Shown piece after piece: positions 43,465-55,350 of a stretch of 64,000 nucleotides of DNA. Each line of letters opens with the position of its first letter. Position 1 is the first letter of the stretch. The notes below the pieces were generated by a model. The model ran no database searches. It saw nothing but the letters and a program-made list of their open reading frames with translations, and was not told the origin of the DNA. A program made the position numbers and the translations under genes. Origin of the DNA: Bettongia penicillata ogilbyi (taxonomy: Eukaryota > Chordata > Mammalia > Diprotodontia > Potoroidae); the NCBI GenBank assembly GCA_023548195.1, contig JAJHZJ010000013.1:877001-941000 (forward strand). Reading direction: 5' to 3'.

Positions 43465-44145
43465 GTTTTGGAGAGCAATCTGGAATTGTGCCTAAAGAGT
43501 TATTAAATTGTCTATACTCTGACCCAGCAATATCACTACTTGCTCTATTTATGAATACAATTAGGGAAAAAGGAAAATAACTTATTTATTACAAAATGTT
43601 TATAGCAGCTGTCTTCATGTGGCAAATTGCATGGATGTCCATCACTTGGGGAATGGCTGAGCAAGTTGTGGTATATGATTGTTATGGAATACTACTGTAC
43701 TATAAGAAATAATGAGTTCAATGATTTTGGAAAAACATGGAAAAACTTGCATGAAAAAATGACGAGTGAAATGAACAGAATCAAGAGAATATTATATGCA
43801 GTAATATCAATATTGTTTTAAGAATGATTTTGAGCAAATAAGCTCTTTTGATTATTATAAAAACACAAAATAACTATAAAGGACATATGAAAAGAGATGC
43901 TATCTGCAACCAGAGAAAGAAATGGTGAATAGAAGTATGTATAGAATAAGATTACACATATATGCCTCTTTGCAACTAATGGTAGCCATCTCTAGGGTGG
44001 GAAGAAGAAAAAAAAAAGAAATTTACATGATAACTTTGTTTTATATTTAAAAGAAACAGAAAGTTGTACATAGTAGCTTTACAGTGTCATATGCAATCAT
44101 TTTTTATTGTACTATGTTATGAAAATTCTTGTTTTATTCCATAAA
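43465..44145 (+). pseudogene. L1 ORF2 C-terminus and 3' UTR
   Basis: Readable peptide CPSLGEWLSKLWYMIVMEYYCTIRNNEFNDFGKTWKNLHEKMTSEMNRI fits the CPSxxEWIxKxWYxxxxEYYxAIKxNE stretch of L1 ORF2. Upstream lies actctgacccagcaatatca (DPAI). The 3' UTR reaches about 44145. It is a 5'-truncated copy; I could not settle its TSD. Confidence 0.78.
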
Positions 44146-44444
44146 TTAAGACCAAAAATTTTAAACACAATCATTGTCACTTCTCAGTGACACTATCTCC
44201 CACCATAGAATTCTGACTTATAAAAAGTAAACTTAAGCAAAACAATTCAACATTTTGGTCATGTCCAAAGAAGTATGCTTCATCCCACACCTATACTTCA
44301 CTACTCTGCTGAGATGTAGGAAGTATGAACCATTATTGGTTTCCTTAAGAAACCATTGGTCACCCACCCAAAACCCAGGGGAACCAAGCAGTTGAGTGTA
44401 ATCTCTTGACAAAGGATTCAGAAGACAAGCAACTGTCTGGGGAA

Positions 44445-45468
44445 ATGCCCAAAAAAGGGAAAAAAAATAAGACCATAGAAGGTTACTTTCTTGGTGAACA
44501 GGTGTCTCCTCCCATCTTTTCAGATGACGAAGAACAAGGCTTACTGTCACAGGAAGTTAAAACCCCTGCTTTCAGGACCTCCAAAGTGAACTTAAATTGG
44601 GCTCAAGCAATAGAAGAGCTTGAAAAGTGAGTTAGCAGCTGCTAAAGGAGAACCAAAAAAATACTGAGGAAAATAACACCTTTAAAAAGAGGCTAACTCA
44701 ATTGGAAAAAGAGGTCCAAAAAGCCAATGAGGAGAAGGAGGCGTTAAAAAGCATAATTAGTCAAATGGAGGATAAGGTTCAAAAGCTCACTGAAAAAATT
44801 AGTTCTCTGAAATAGAGAATTCAGTTCAGGGAAATGAATGACTATGAGATAAACAAAGCAGTTAGAAAACAAAAACAAAGTTTGAAAAAATAGAAGATAA
44901 TGTGAAATATCTCATTGGAAATACAACTGACTTGAAAAATATATCCAGGAGAGACAATTTAGAAATTATGGGACTACCTGAAAGCCATGATCAAAAAAAG
45001 AGCCTAGACATTATCATCCATGAAATTATCAAGGAAGACTGTCCTGATATGCTAGAACCAGAGGGCAAAATAAATATTGAAAGAATCAATCAATCACCTC
45101 CTGAAAGAGACCTGAAAAGAGAAACTCCTAGGAATATTTTGACCAAATTTCAGAGTTCCCAGGTCAAGGAGAAAATACTACAAGCAGCTAGAAAGAAACA
45201 ATTTGAGTATTGTGGAAATACAATCAGGATAACACAGGTTATGGCAGTTTCAACAATAAGGGATCAAAGGGCTTGGAACAGAATATTCCAGAAGTCAAAG
45301 GAACTGGGATTAAAACCAAGAACCACCTACCCGGGAAAACTGAGTATAATACTTCAGGGGAAGAAATGGTCATTCAATGATATAGAGGACTTTCAAGCAT
45401 TATTGATGAAAAGACCAGAACTGAATAGAAAATTTGACTTTCAAACACAAGAATCAAGGGAAGCTTGA
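44445..45468 (+). pseudogene. LINE ORF1, copy C, degraded
   Basis: The N-terminus (MPKKGKKNKTIEGYF, SDDEEQG, WAQAIEELEK) is open to a stop at 44630. The coiled coil then has indels and stops. The C-terminal part is open again from 44902 (MKYLIGNTTDLKNISRRDNLEIMGLPESHDQ, RETPRNILTKFQSSQVKEKILQAARKK, RTTYPGKLSIILQGK). Its divergence from copies A and B suggests an older insertion. Confidence 0.85.
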
Positions 45469-45596
45469 AAAGGTAAACAGGAAAGAGAAATCATAAAACA
45501 CATTCTAAAGCTGAACTGTTTTCATTTCTACATGGAAAGAAAATATTTATAACTCTTGAGACTTTTCTCAGTATTTGGGTAGGTGGGGGTATTGTA

Positions 45597-45632
45597 CATA
45601 CACATACACACACACACACACACATACACAGC
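45597..45632 (+). repeat. (CA)n microsatellite in HAL1 copy C
   Basis: At the family-specific position after the GTAGGTGGGGG block. Confidence 0.9.
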
Positions 45633-46446
45633 ACAGGTTGTATTGAATCAGAAGAGATGATATCCACAAAAATATAAAATAAAAATTAAGGGGTGAAGGA
45701 GGAAAATACTGAGAGAAGAAAGTGAGAAATGGAATGGGGCAGGCTATAACTCATAAAAGAGATAAAGAAAAATCTTGTTCAATGAAGGAGAAAGGGGAGA
45801 AGGGAAAAGTGAAGCTACTCTCTCCACATATGGCTTAAGGAGGGAATAACATGCTCACTAAATTTGGTGTGAAAGTCTATCTTGTACTACCAGAAAGTGG
45901 GGGAGGAGGTGACAAGTGGGGTGAAGGGAATGATTGAAGGGAGGGCAAATGGGAGAAGGGAGTAACTGGAAATAAACACTTTTGGGAAGGGACAAGGTCA
46001 AATAAGGGAATAAAAAAAATAAGGGGGGATAGAGTAGGATAGAGGGCAATATAGTTAGTATTATACAGTATGATGATTATTATGGAAGTCTTTTGCAAAG
46101 CAACACACATATAGCCTGCATTGAGTTGCCTGACTTCTCAGTGGGGATGAGTGGGGAGGAAGGAGGGATAGAGGGTGGAATTCAAGGTATGAAAAAAGAA
46201 TATTGAGAATGGTTGTTGCATATAACCAGGAGGTAGGAAACATAGGTAATGGGGTGTAGAAGTTTGTCTTGCCCTGAGGGAAGAGAGAGAGGATGAAGAT
46301 GGGGGAAGGGTAGGATGTGATAGAAGGGAGGGTTCATTGAGGGAGGGGGTAATCAGAATGCAGGGTATTAGGGAGTGGGGGAGGGGAGAGATGGGGAGAA
46401 AAATTGGACAAGTTACAAAGTGATGTAAAAGCAATTAGTATTAAAA

Positions 46447-47433
46447 CAACTGACTGAATTAATTACTGATACTAAATCTGAGACATCTTTGGGAAATGAA
46501 TTTTAGTCTAAGTCTCCTAGAGGCAGGTAACTTTGGATAAAATTTGGCATTGATGAAAAAGTTAAGGTTTTAATGGTAAATTTGATTTTATGATTGTTAT
46601 TTAAGCAGGTATAGAAAGGCATGCAAGCCACTTAAGACTTGTCTGAAAAGATGTTCATTAGCCAATGTGAAATTATGGTCATATCTGAAACCTGATTATT
46701 GGAACTTGCTATTTTAAGATGTTATGGGACTATTAAGTAACTGTTCTTCTGAGTCTAACTCCAGGTATGGATAGCAACAAAGGTGGTCTGAGCTTCCAAA
46801 CAATGATGCCAGTAAACCTGTGAGATGCTGGTATAAAGTGCAAAAGGTGATCTCATGGGAAGGGTGGGAGAGCGGCTGTTCAGCCTGGGCTGAGGTAGGA
46901 TTTTTCTGACTCAATTTCTCCACTGACACCTGGCAGACTCTATGCCTCAATGAATGCAGGCTGACAGTTTATTCCTGCCTGGAACTGACATGAAGATGGG
47001 GAGATATTGTTTCCCTGCAATGTCCCTGCTCTTAGTGGCAATTTCCTATAGTCAAAAGGTTTGTAAGTTTAATACCAGATCTATTAAATTATAGATTGTT
47101 GGTAGGGGAACATCCGAGGTCAAGTCTAAAATTAAGCTATTAGGCTTAGAACTTTAGACCAACAACAATAAGTTAGGGTCCTTTAATTCTTAGTAATAGT
47201 GTGGAGACAATTAGGTCAAGGGATTATGAAGTCAGCATACATAGTTATTATTTGTGTCTCAGTTGGTTAATGTTTAAAAAAAAAATCCATTTTTGAGCTA
47301 TATTGTAAATGCTTTAAAAGAAATATCACCTGACCAAAAGTTGGAATTGTGTTATATGATATGAACTGTGTTAAAAATGAAAAATAAAAAATAATAAAGT
47401 TCCACTTTCCACAAGAAAAAAAAATTGAAAAAG
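46447..47433 (+). other. Candidate 3'-transduced segment of HAL1 copy C
   Basis: This sequence has no counterpart in copies A, B or D. It ends in AATAAA signals about 15-25 bp before an A-rich run, and it lies inside the TSD that encloses copy C. That is what is expected when a LINE transcript reads through its own weak poly(A) signal into host flank. I see no coding content and no tandem structure in it. Confidence 0.5.
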
Positions 47434-47450
47434 AAAAAAACATTGGTCAC

Positions 47451-48540
47451 TGCACTAATGACAATTCTGAAATCTTTCAGTATTGTTTTCCTTTATGTAA
47501 TTGTGATCATTATGTAAATATTGTTCTCCTAGTTTTGCTTACTTTAACTCTTCATTGGTTCATACGAATCTTTCCAAGTTTCTATGATGATATTTATCAC
47601 AGTGAAAATTGCATTAATTATCCTATTAATCCAGCTAATATCTGTGACAATCTTATATTGCAGTGCTAGCCTGGGGCTGGAAAGATATCAAACAGTCTTC
47701 CCCTGAATTATGCAAATATAAATGGGAACTGTAATTTCATCACTAAAGGCCCTCCTAGTATGGTAAATCCCTCCACCAACACAGATCACAGCCTCTCCAT
47801 GATTTCGCAGACAACTCCTAGGAAATTACCTAGGTTAAGCAAAATATAAGAGCCAATATAGTGTCAGAAATGATATTTGAACTCAGATGTTCCAGACTCC
47901 ATGCCCAGCATTCTATCCACTATGCAACACTAATCTTCTCCATTTTGGAGTGAGCTCTTAATTGATGCAAACAGGTGTTTGATGGTGATTTTAGTTATCA
48001 GCATGTAAGTCTCATTATGAAAACTGACTTTGGAAGTTTCCACTATCCCCCTCCACTCACTAATTGCCACTTCTTCTTGTCTAGGGATTGGCTCATTTGG
48101 CTACTTCATATTCAATTTTCCATTCAAAATTATTCAAACTATCACAAATTCTCTGAATTATAGCTTCCATTTCTTAAGCAGAGTTTTAAAGAGTCTTCAT
48201 AATTGTTCCACTTCTTTCAGTCAGTTTTTTTTTTCAATTTAGTCATAAGCTCTGGGTTAAGTTTCTTTTCTAAATTATGTTTAAAAATATCCTTAAAAAG
48301 TATGTACTAAAAGATTCTTTGGACATTCCTTTTAGGCAGATACTATTTAAATGTAAATAATACCATTGACAATATAATATACACAATTTTATATTTTTAT
48401 TTAACCCAAGACTAAGGTTACTCCCAGAATCATCCAACTAATTTAAGAGAAGATTTCAGATTACCACTGCCTGATTATTTTTACTGAATATTTATTTTTT
48501 CAGTCTAAATATTTCTTTAAGAGACCAAGTGCAGACACAG
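47451..48540. other. Mostly unassigned intronic stretch
   Basis: A MIR-like antisense head lies at 47850-47935 (gatatttgaactcagatgtt, ttctatccactatgcaacac). A short L1-3'UTR-like string occurs near 47560. Otherwise nothing is recognised. Confidence 0.45.
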
Positions 48541-50520
48541 GCAAATACAGTCAAGCTTTGACCACCCTAAATGGGATAGCTTAAGGGAAACAAACACATG
48601 CTACCTTCTAGGCTCTAAATCAGGATTTCCCCTCACTTTGAAGGGGAGTCTTAAATGACTGAAGCCTATAGGTGTTGAATGTAGAGGAAAAAATATTGAT
48701 GGAATGATCTGCCCTTTATTGTATTTCTGGCTTTGTAAGCAACTAAGACTTACAAATAATACCAAATTCATCAAAAATCTAACTTTATAGGCATTATCTG
48801 TTGGCCAAAGATTGTTAATGAAGCTTTTTGAGACTTGATTATTCATCAGGATCTGATCAACCAAAGGTAAATGAGAGGGACAGGGATATTTATATGTGAT
48901 AAATACAAGGAAAATAACCCTCCTTTTCCTCTTCCTAGAAGTTTAAATTTCATATCCTAAGTTGGATCCTATATGTCAAGGGGAATGATAATTCGTTTAC
49001 AACACAAGTTTTAAAGAAGAAGGAGGCACTTTAAAAGGTTTTTGCCTGGTAGCTCCAAATTCTAGCTAATACTCTACCTAACACCCATAAAGCTCACGTA
49101 AGGTAGTCTTTAAGTAAAGTCTCTTGAATTACTCATTTTGAAAAAATCAAATTTGTCCAGAAAAACTGAAAGAATGAATTATGCTTTCTTCTGAGCTTTA
49201 TCTGTCTTTCTGGCAACCATCTTTGTGAAATAAGTTTCCAAAGGAGTAGTACAAATTGTGAATTTAGTTTTCACATCATTATTCCTATTTGGATAATCCT
49301 AGAGAATCCCTTAAGAGTCTCTATTTTTATGGCTTCATAAACCCCTCAGAGATTACTGTCCATTTGCATTTGTTCCAACCAAAAGTGACTCACCCTAGAA
49401 TCAGAGCCATAACGTGCAATTTTGATGATCAGGGAAAGTAGCAGACGTTATGGGCTCAGCAACCTTTTAAAACAAATGCAGCTGAGTGAAAGTGAAAAGT
49501 AACCCAGAACACTGATCCCCAAGTGTGAATGGCCAAGGACACCACTATTGGGAAGGTCACTGCCAAAGGAGAAAGGAAAAAGATGTTATGGGGAAAGATC
49601 TCTACCATGATGAAGTATGGTATCTGTTAGCTAGCCTTCCCCCCTTTTTAAAGAATTATGAGAAAATAAATTATTTCTACTTTGTCAGCATCCTCTAAAG
49701 TTCAGTCACCCCCATCCTGGCTATGAATCTGCCTAGAAGTCAGTATTTTAAAATATAAAGAAAAGTATATACCCAAAACATAATTTTAAAAAATAATGCT
49801 AAATTTTTTTTCTAGCCATTTCATTTTGCTGCTGTGAAGCAAGGGTACTAGAAGAGTGACATCAGGCCTTCTAGTTATTTTAGCAAGAAAAAATACCTTG
49901 TTGACTACCTCTTGACACTGAAAAAAACTATTACCGGAATTAATTGGAAGAGGAACCTCCAATGGATAACATGATTAATTTGTGCCAAAAGCATAAACAG
50001 AATAATTTTTATGTCAGCCTTTAGTAAAGTATCTATTATGGTTCAGTGGGGAAAACAATGTTGCATTTGGATTCAGAACACCTATATTTGACTCCTGGCC
50101 TCTGTCTGTGAGAATTCTCCCTCATTTATTGCAACAGAATTTACTTTAAAAGAGTGGATTTTATCCATTTGCTCTGAGCACCAAAATGGGTACTTAAGAT
50201 TCTATTATTCCAAGATGAGGCACCTTTTGGTTGGTCCAGATTTAAAGCAAGAATAAATATGAAGGGCCAATGCAAAGTCATGAACACAGAATTCTAAGGG
50301 AAATGTTTCACAATCCAAATAGCAACCAAATAGCAATACCTTGAAGATGTTACATACTAACTTTATGGTGCCCATACCTGAGAGCAAAAAAATAGCAAAT
50401 AACAATGTGAAAAGAAAAGTAGACTAAGGAGTAAAAAAATGCCTTGTGTCACTTAAGCATAATTATTGTGGTCTATTTCACAACTACATATTACTTTTGT
50501 AAAAAGACAAGCTATTTGAT
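48541..50520. other. Repeat-poor intronic stretch
   Basis: Nearly 2 kb with no clear transposon except a short MIR-like head at about 50040-50110. The frames of 66-87 codons here lack domains. Next to the L1 nest this is the quietest part of the right-hand half. Confidence 0.45.
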
Positions 50521-50524
50521 TAGT

Positions 50525-50617
50525 GTGAAGGTAAAGCCAAGATAGCAGATTAGAGGCAGCAACCCAGCCAAACTCTCCCAATACTCCCCTCAAAACAATT
50601 TTAAAATAATCCTTCAA
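50525..50617 (+). mobile_element. 5' end of old L1 element E
   Basis: The sequence gtgaaggtaaagccaagatagcagattag looks like a decayed L1 5' end with the AAGATGGC box. It is truncated by HAL1 copy D. A different subfamily from the HAL1 5' UTR is likely, since the following bases (ggcagcaacccagccaaact) are not shared. Confidence 0.55.
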
Positions 50618-51283
50618 GGGGGGAAGCATCAAGATGGCAGAGTAGAAAGACACACATATGCTAACTCCGAACTGACAGCCTATAAAATATCTGTAAAGAA
50701 GAACTCCCAACGAATTCTGGAGCAGTGGAAGCCACAGAACAACAGAGTGGAGGAGATTTCTGTTCCAGAGAGACCAGAAAAACTGACACCAAAAGTCCAT
50801 CACACACTGGACCCAGAGCAGAGTCCAGCCCTGCCCTGGCCATGCGGCACTGAGAGGAGTAGATCCAAGCAGGCTTCAAGGATGGAATCTCTGCAAGTCC
50901 CTCCACCTACAGATGCAAAAGTCAGTGAGAGAGCAGTTTTGGCTGGCTGACAGGGGAGCGGGGTGTCTCCATAACTCAGGCCCCCTCAGGAGGCAGCAGT
51001 GGGGGAAGGAGCTGAAAGGAGCTCCCAAAGCAGACAGGAGCTCAGATCCATTATTGAAGGTCTCCACATAAAACTCCTGAGGGACCTGAGCCCTGTGAGG
51101 CAGCCCAGCCCCTACCTGAGCAGCTGAACTTAATCTTGTATTGAATAGCAACCCTTCCCCTGCTGAAAGCCCTGAGGCTGGGAAGCAGCATTTGAATCTC
51201 AGACCCCAAGCACTAGATAGGTGAATCTGAAGGCGAGGTGGGTGTGGAAAGGAATCTCAGAAGTCAATTAACTGACTGGGAAA

Positions 51284-52377
51284 ATGCCCAGAAAAGGGGA
51301 AAAAAAATAAGACCATAGAAAGTTACTTTCTTGGTGAACAGATATTTCCTTTCTGATGAGGAAGAACAATGCTTACCATCAGGGAAAGACATAGAAGTCA
51401 AGGCTTCTGTATACCAAAAATCCAAAATAGATATTCAATGGGCTCAGGCCATGGAAGAGCTCAAAAAGGATTTTGAAAATCAAGTGAGAGAGGTGGAGGA
51501 AAAACTGGGAAGAGAAGTGAGAGAGATACAAGAAAAGTATGAAAAGCAGGTCAACACCTTGCTAAAGGAGACCCAAAAAAATGCTGAAGAAAATAACACC
51601 TTGAAAAATAGGCTCACTCAATTGGCAAAAGAGGTTCAAAAAGCCAATGAGGAGAAGAATGCTTTCAAAAGCAGAATTAGCCAAGTGGAAAAGGAGGTTC
51701 AAAAGCTCACTGAAGAAAATAGTTCTTTCAAAATTAGCACGGAACAGATGGAGGCTAATGACTTTATGAGAAACCAAGAAATCACCAAACAAAACCAAAA
51801 GAATGAAAAAATGGAAGAGAATGTGAAATATCTCATTGGAAAAACAACTGACCTGGAAAATAGATCCAGGAGAGACAATTTAAAAATTATGGGACTACCT
51901 GAAAGTCATGATCAAAAAAAGAGCCTAGACATCATCTTTCATGAAATTATCAAAGAAAACTGCTCTGAGATTCTAGAACCAGAGGGCAAAATAAATATTG
52001 AAAGAATCCACAGATCACTTCCTGAAAGAGACCTGAAAAGAAAAATTTCTAGGAACATTGTAGCCAAATTCCATAGTTCCCAGGTCAAGGAGAAAATATT
52101 GCAAGCAGCTAGAAAGAAACAATTCAAGTATTGTGGAAATACAATCAGGATAACACAAGATCTAGCAGCTTCTACATTAAGGGATTGAAGGATGTGGATT
52201 ATGACATTCCAGAAGTCAAAGGAACTAGGACCAAAACCAAGAATCACCTACTCAGCAAAACTGAGTATAATGCTTCAGAGGAAAAAATGGTATTTCAATG
52301 AAATAGAGAACTTCCAAGTATTCTTGATGAAAAAGACCAGAGCTGAAAAGGAAATGTGACTTTCAAACACAAGAACC
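51284..52377 (+). pseudogene. LINE ORF1, copy D, broken by frameshift and nonsense
   Basis: The ATG at 51284 is followed after eight codons by TAA, because the GGGAAGAAAAA stretch of copy A has become GGGG-A8, a net +1 change. The main frame is open again from 51331 to 52188 (coiled coil, then NRSRRDNLKIMGLPE and KEKILQAARKK). It ends at TTAAGGGATTGA, where copies A and B have GGATCGAAG; that is a CGA to TGA change expected from CpG decay. The remaining C-terminal part continues out of frame. Confidence 0.87.
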
Positions 52378-52514
52378 AAGAGAAGCAGGAAGATGTAAAC
52401 AGGAAAGAGAAATCATAAGGGACTGACAAAAATTGAACTGTTTACATTCCTACATGGAAAGACAATATTTGTAACTCTTGAAATTTTTTTCAGTATCTGG
52501 GTAGTTGGTGGGAT

Positions 52515-52516
<2 letters not shown>

Positions 52517-52551
<35 letters not shown>
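52517..52551 (+). repeat. (CA)n microsatellite in HAL1 copy D
   Basis: Pure CA of about 35 bp after GTTGGTGGGATTA. Confidence 0.95.
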
Positions 52552-52555
<4 letters not shown>

Positions 52556-53390
52556 AGAGAGAGACAGAGAGCACAGGATGGGATCATAAGTTAAAAAATG
52601 AAATTTAGGGGTGAGAGAGAAATATATTGGGAGGAGAAAGGGAGAAATGGAATGGGGCAGGTTATCTCTCATAAAAGAGACAAATAAAAGACTTTTTAGT
52701 GGAGGGAAAAAGAGGGGAGGTGAGAGAAAAAACATGAAGCTTACTCTCATCACATTCACCTAAAGGAAAGAATAAAATGCACACTCATTTTGGTATGAAA
52801 ACCTATCTTACAATACAGGAAAGTGGGGGAGAAGGGGATAAGCAGGGTCGGGGGGATAATGGAAGGGAGGGCAATGGGAAGAGGAAACAATTAGAAGTCA
52901 ACACTGTTGGGGAGGGACAGGGTTAAAAAATAGAATAGACGAAATGGGAGCAGGATAGGATGGAGGGAAATATAGTTAGTATTACACAACATGACTATTA
53001 TGGAAGTCATTTGCAAAAGTACACAGATATGGCCTATACTGAATTGCTTGCCTTCCTGATGGGGATGGGGGAGGGAGGGAGGAAAAGAAGTTGGAACTCA
53101 AAGTTTTAGGAACAACTGTTGAGTATTGTTCTTGCATACAACAAGGAAATAAGAAATACAGGTAATGGGGTATATAAATTTATCTTGCCCTACAGGACAA
53201 AAGAGAAGATGAGAATAAGGGAAGGGAGGGATGTTAGAAGGGAGGGCAGATTGGTGATAGGGGTAATTAGAACATGCAGTGTTTTGGGGTGGGGGGAGGG
53301 GAGATATAGGGAAAAAATTTGGAACTCAAAATTTTGTGGACTTGAATGTTGAAAACTTAAATAAATAAATTTTAAGAAAATATCCTAGAA

Positions 53391-53927
53391 ACCATAAAAA
53401 AATAACAAGAAACAGAATTAGGAAACATAATGACTTCATGAGTCATAAAGAAACAATAAAACAAAGTCAAAACAAAAAAACAAAAGAAGAAAATGTGAAA
53501 TATCTTTTCAGGAAAACAAATGATCTGGAAAACAGGTCCAGGACAAATAATTTTAGAATTATTCAACTATCTGAAAGCCAAGATTTTAAAAAAGAGAGAC
53601 TAATCATCATATTTCAAGAAATTATAAAGGAAAATTACCCCAATTTCCTAGATCCATAAGGTAAAATAGAAATTGAAAAAATTCACCAATCTCCTCCTGA
53701 AAGAGATTCCAAAATGAAAACTCTCAGGAATATTATAGTCAAATTCCAAAGCTCTCAAGTTAAAGAGAAAATATTGCAAGCAGTCAAAAAGAAACAATTA
53801 AAAAATCATGGAGTTATAATCAGGTTCACACAAGATTTAGCAGCTTCCATACTAAAGAAGTGGAGGGTTTGAAATGATATTCTGGAAAGCAGAGTCAGGA
53901 GTACAATCAAGAACATTCTACCCATCA
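53391..53927 (+). pseudogene. L1 element E: ORF1 middle and RRM-like region
   Basis: Fragments in more than one frame match ORF1p. NDFMSHKETIKQSQN corresponds to the coiled-coil end, ENVKYLFRKTNDLENRSRTNNFRI and ESQDFKKERLIIIFQEIIKENYP to the RRM start, and FWKAESGVQSRTFYPSD to the C-terminal YPAKL motif. Stops and frameshifts throughout show an old copy. Confidence 0.8.
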
Positions 53928-55167
53928 GATTTATGGGGAAGGGAAGAATTTTTGACAAAAGAAGAGATAGAAATTATTATGAAGTGCAAGATGGATAGTT
54001 TTGATTACATTAAACTTCAAAGTTTTTGCACAACCGAACCCAATGCAACCAAAATTCAGAGGCATGTAGTATATTGGGAAAAAATTTTTATAGCTAATCT
54101 CAGAGATAAGGGACTCATTTATATAATATATAGAGAATTGAGTCAACTGTACAACAATATAAGTCATTTCCCAATTGATAAACGATAAAGGGATATGAAC
54201 AGGCAATTTTCAGAGGAAGAAATTAAAGATATCTATAGTTATATGAAAAAATGCTCCAAATCACTTTTGATAGAGAGATGCCAATCAAAACAGCTCTGAG
54301 GTACCACATCACATTGATTAGATTGGCAAACATGACAGAACAGGAAAATGGTACATGTCGGAGAGGATGTGGGACACTAATTCATTGTTGGTGGAGTTGT
54401 GAGCTGATCCAAGCATTCTGGAGGGAGGTTTGGAACTATGCCCAAAGGGCTACAAAAGCGTGCATACCCTTTGACCCAGCAATATCACTACTAAGACTGT
54501 ATCCCTAAGAGATCATAACAAAGGGAAAGGGTCCTGCATGTACAAAAATATTTATAGCAGCACTCTTTGTAGAGGCCAAAAACTGGAAATCAAGGGGATG
54601 CTCATCAATTGGGGAATAGCTGAATAAATTATGGTATAAGAATGTAACAGAATACTATTGTGCCATAAGAAATGATGAACAAGAAGACTTCAGAGAGGCC
54701 TAGAAAGACTTATATAATCTGATGCTGAGCGAAAGCGGCAGAACCAGGAGACCTTTGTGCACAGCAATGATGACAGTATGTGAGAGTTTTTTCTGGTATA
54801 CTTGGATCTTCATAGCAATGCAAGGACATTAAAAAAAAAAATTTCCAATAGTCTTCTAAGGCAAAATGCCTTCCACACTCAGAGAAAGAACTATGGAATT
54901 CATTCGCAGAATGTAGCAGAGCATTTTATGTATATGTGTGTGTGTGTGTATGTATTATGTTTTGCCTTGTTATATGATTTTTCCCATTTATTTTAGTTCT
55001 TCTACACAGCATGACTATAATGAAAATGTATTCAATAGGAACACATATGTAAATCATATATAGAACTGTATGGCATCTTAGTGAGGGAGGGAGGTGGGAG
55101 GGTAGGTAGGGGGAAAAATTCAAGTTTTATGGTAGTGATTGTAGAGCATTACAAATAAATAAAATGA

Positions 55168-55202
<35 letters not shown>

Positions 55203-55204
55203 TA
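53928..55204 (+). mobile_element. L1 3' fragment nested in element E
   Basis: This is a 5'-truncated L1 covering the ORF2 C-terminal region (FDYIKLQSFCTTEPNATK; then GTLIHCWWSCELIQAFWREVW and PFDPAISLL, like the GTLLHCWWECK...PYDPAIPLLG segment of L1 ORF2) and the 3' UTR. Its tail is ATATATA followed by a CA repeat. Flanks aagaacattctacccatca (53909-53927) and aagaataatctacccatca (55205-55223) are a TSD with two mismatches. It splits the ORF1 of element E at the conserved YPS motif. Confidence 0.82.
55166..55202 (+). repeat. (TA)n(CA)n tail of the nested L1 fragment
   Basis: The bases atatatatata then cacacacacaca directly precede the right TSD. Confidence 0.85.
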
Positions 55205-55350
55205 AAGAATAATCTACCCATCAAAACCAAGTATGATCCTTCAGCGGGGGGGGGGAGTGTTTGGGGGGGAGTGGATTTTTTAATGAAATTGAAGATTTTC
55301 AAGCATTCCTAATGAAAAGACAAGAGCTGAATAGAAAATCTGACATTTAA
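55205..55350 (+). pseudogene. L1 element E: ORF1 C-terminus after the nested insertion
   Basis: Resuming after the nested fragment, the reading YPSKPSMILQ...DFQAFLMKRQELNRKSDI matches the last 40 residues of ORF1p and ends at TAA. A G-rich expansion (about 55244-55270) interrupts it. Confidence 0.8.

Larger units (their letters stand above)
44364..47433 (+). mobile_element. HAL1-like LINE, copy C, 5'-truncated with extra 3' sequence
   Basis: This copy begins within the 5' UTR about 80 bp before ORF1, so it is 5'-truncated. It runs through a damaged ORF1 (44445..45468) and the usual spacer and purine tract to about 46446. A further segment of almost 1 kb absent from copies A, B and D follows (46447..47433). 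That segment ends with two AATAAA signals (47383, 47393) and an A-rich tail. Flanks aagaaaccattggtcac (44347..44363) and aaaaaaacattggtcac (47434..47450) match at 15 of 17 positions and look like one TSD around the whole unit. I read the tail as a 3' transduction. A distinct subfamily with a longer 3' end is the alternative. Confidence 0.72.
50618..53376 (+). mobile_element. HAL1-like non-autonomous LINE, copy D (near full length)
   Basis: This 2.76-kb insertion starts GGGGGGAAGCATCAAGATGGC and ends aataaataaattttaag. It has one 5' UTR tandem unit (about 51050-51128), a damaged ORF1 (51284 to about 52377), then about 1 kb with a CA microsatellite (52517-52551) and a purine tract. Flanks aaaataatccttcaa (50603..50617) and aaaatatcctagaa (53377..53390) are a plausible but imperfect TSD. 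It is inserted into the older L1 copy E, whose 5' end precedes it and whose ORF1 follows it. Confidence 0.82.
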
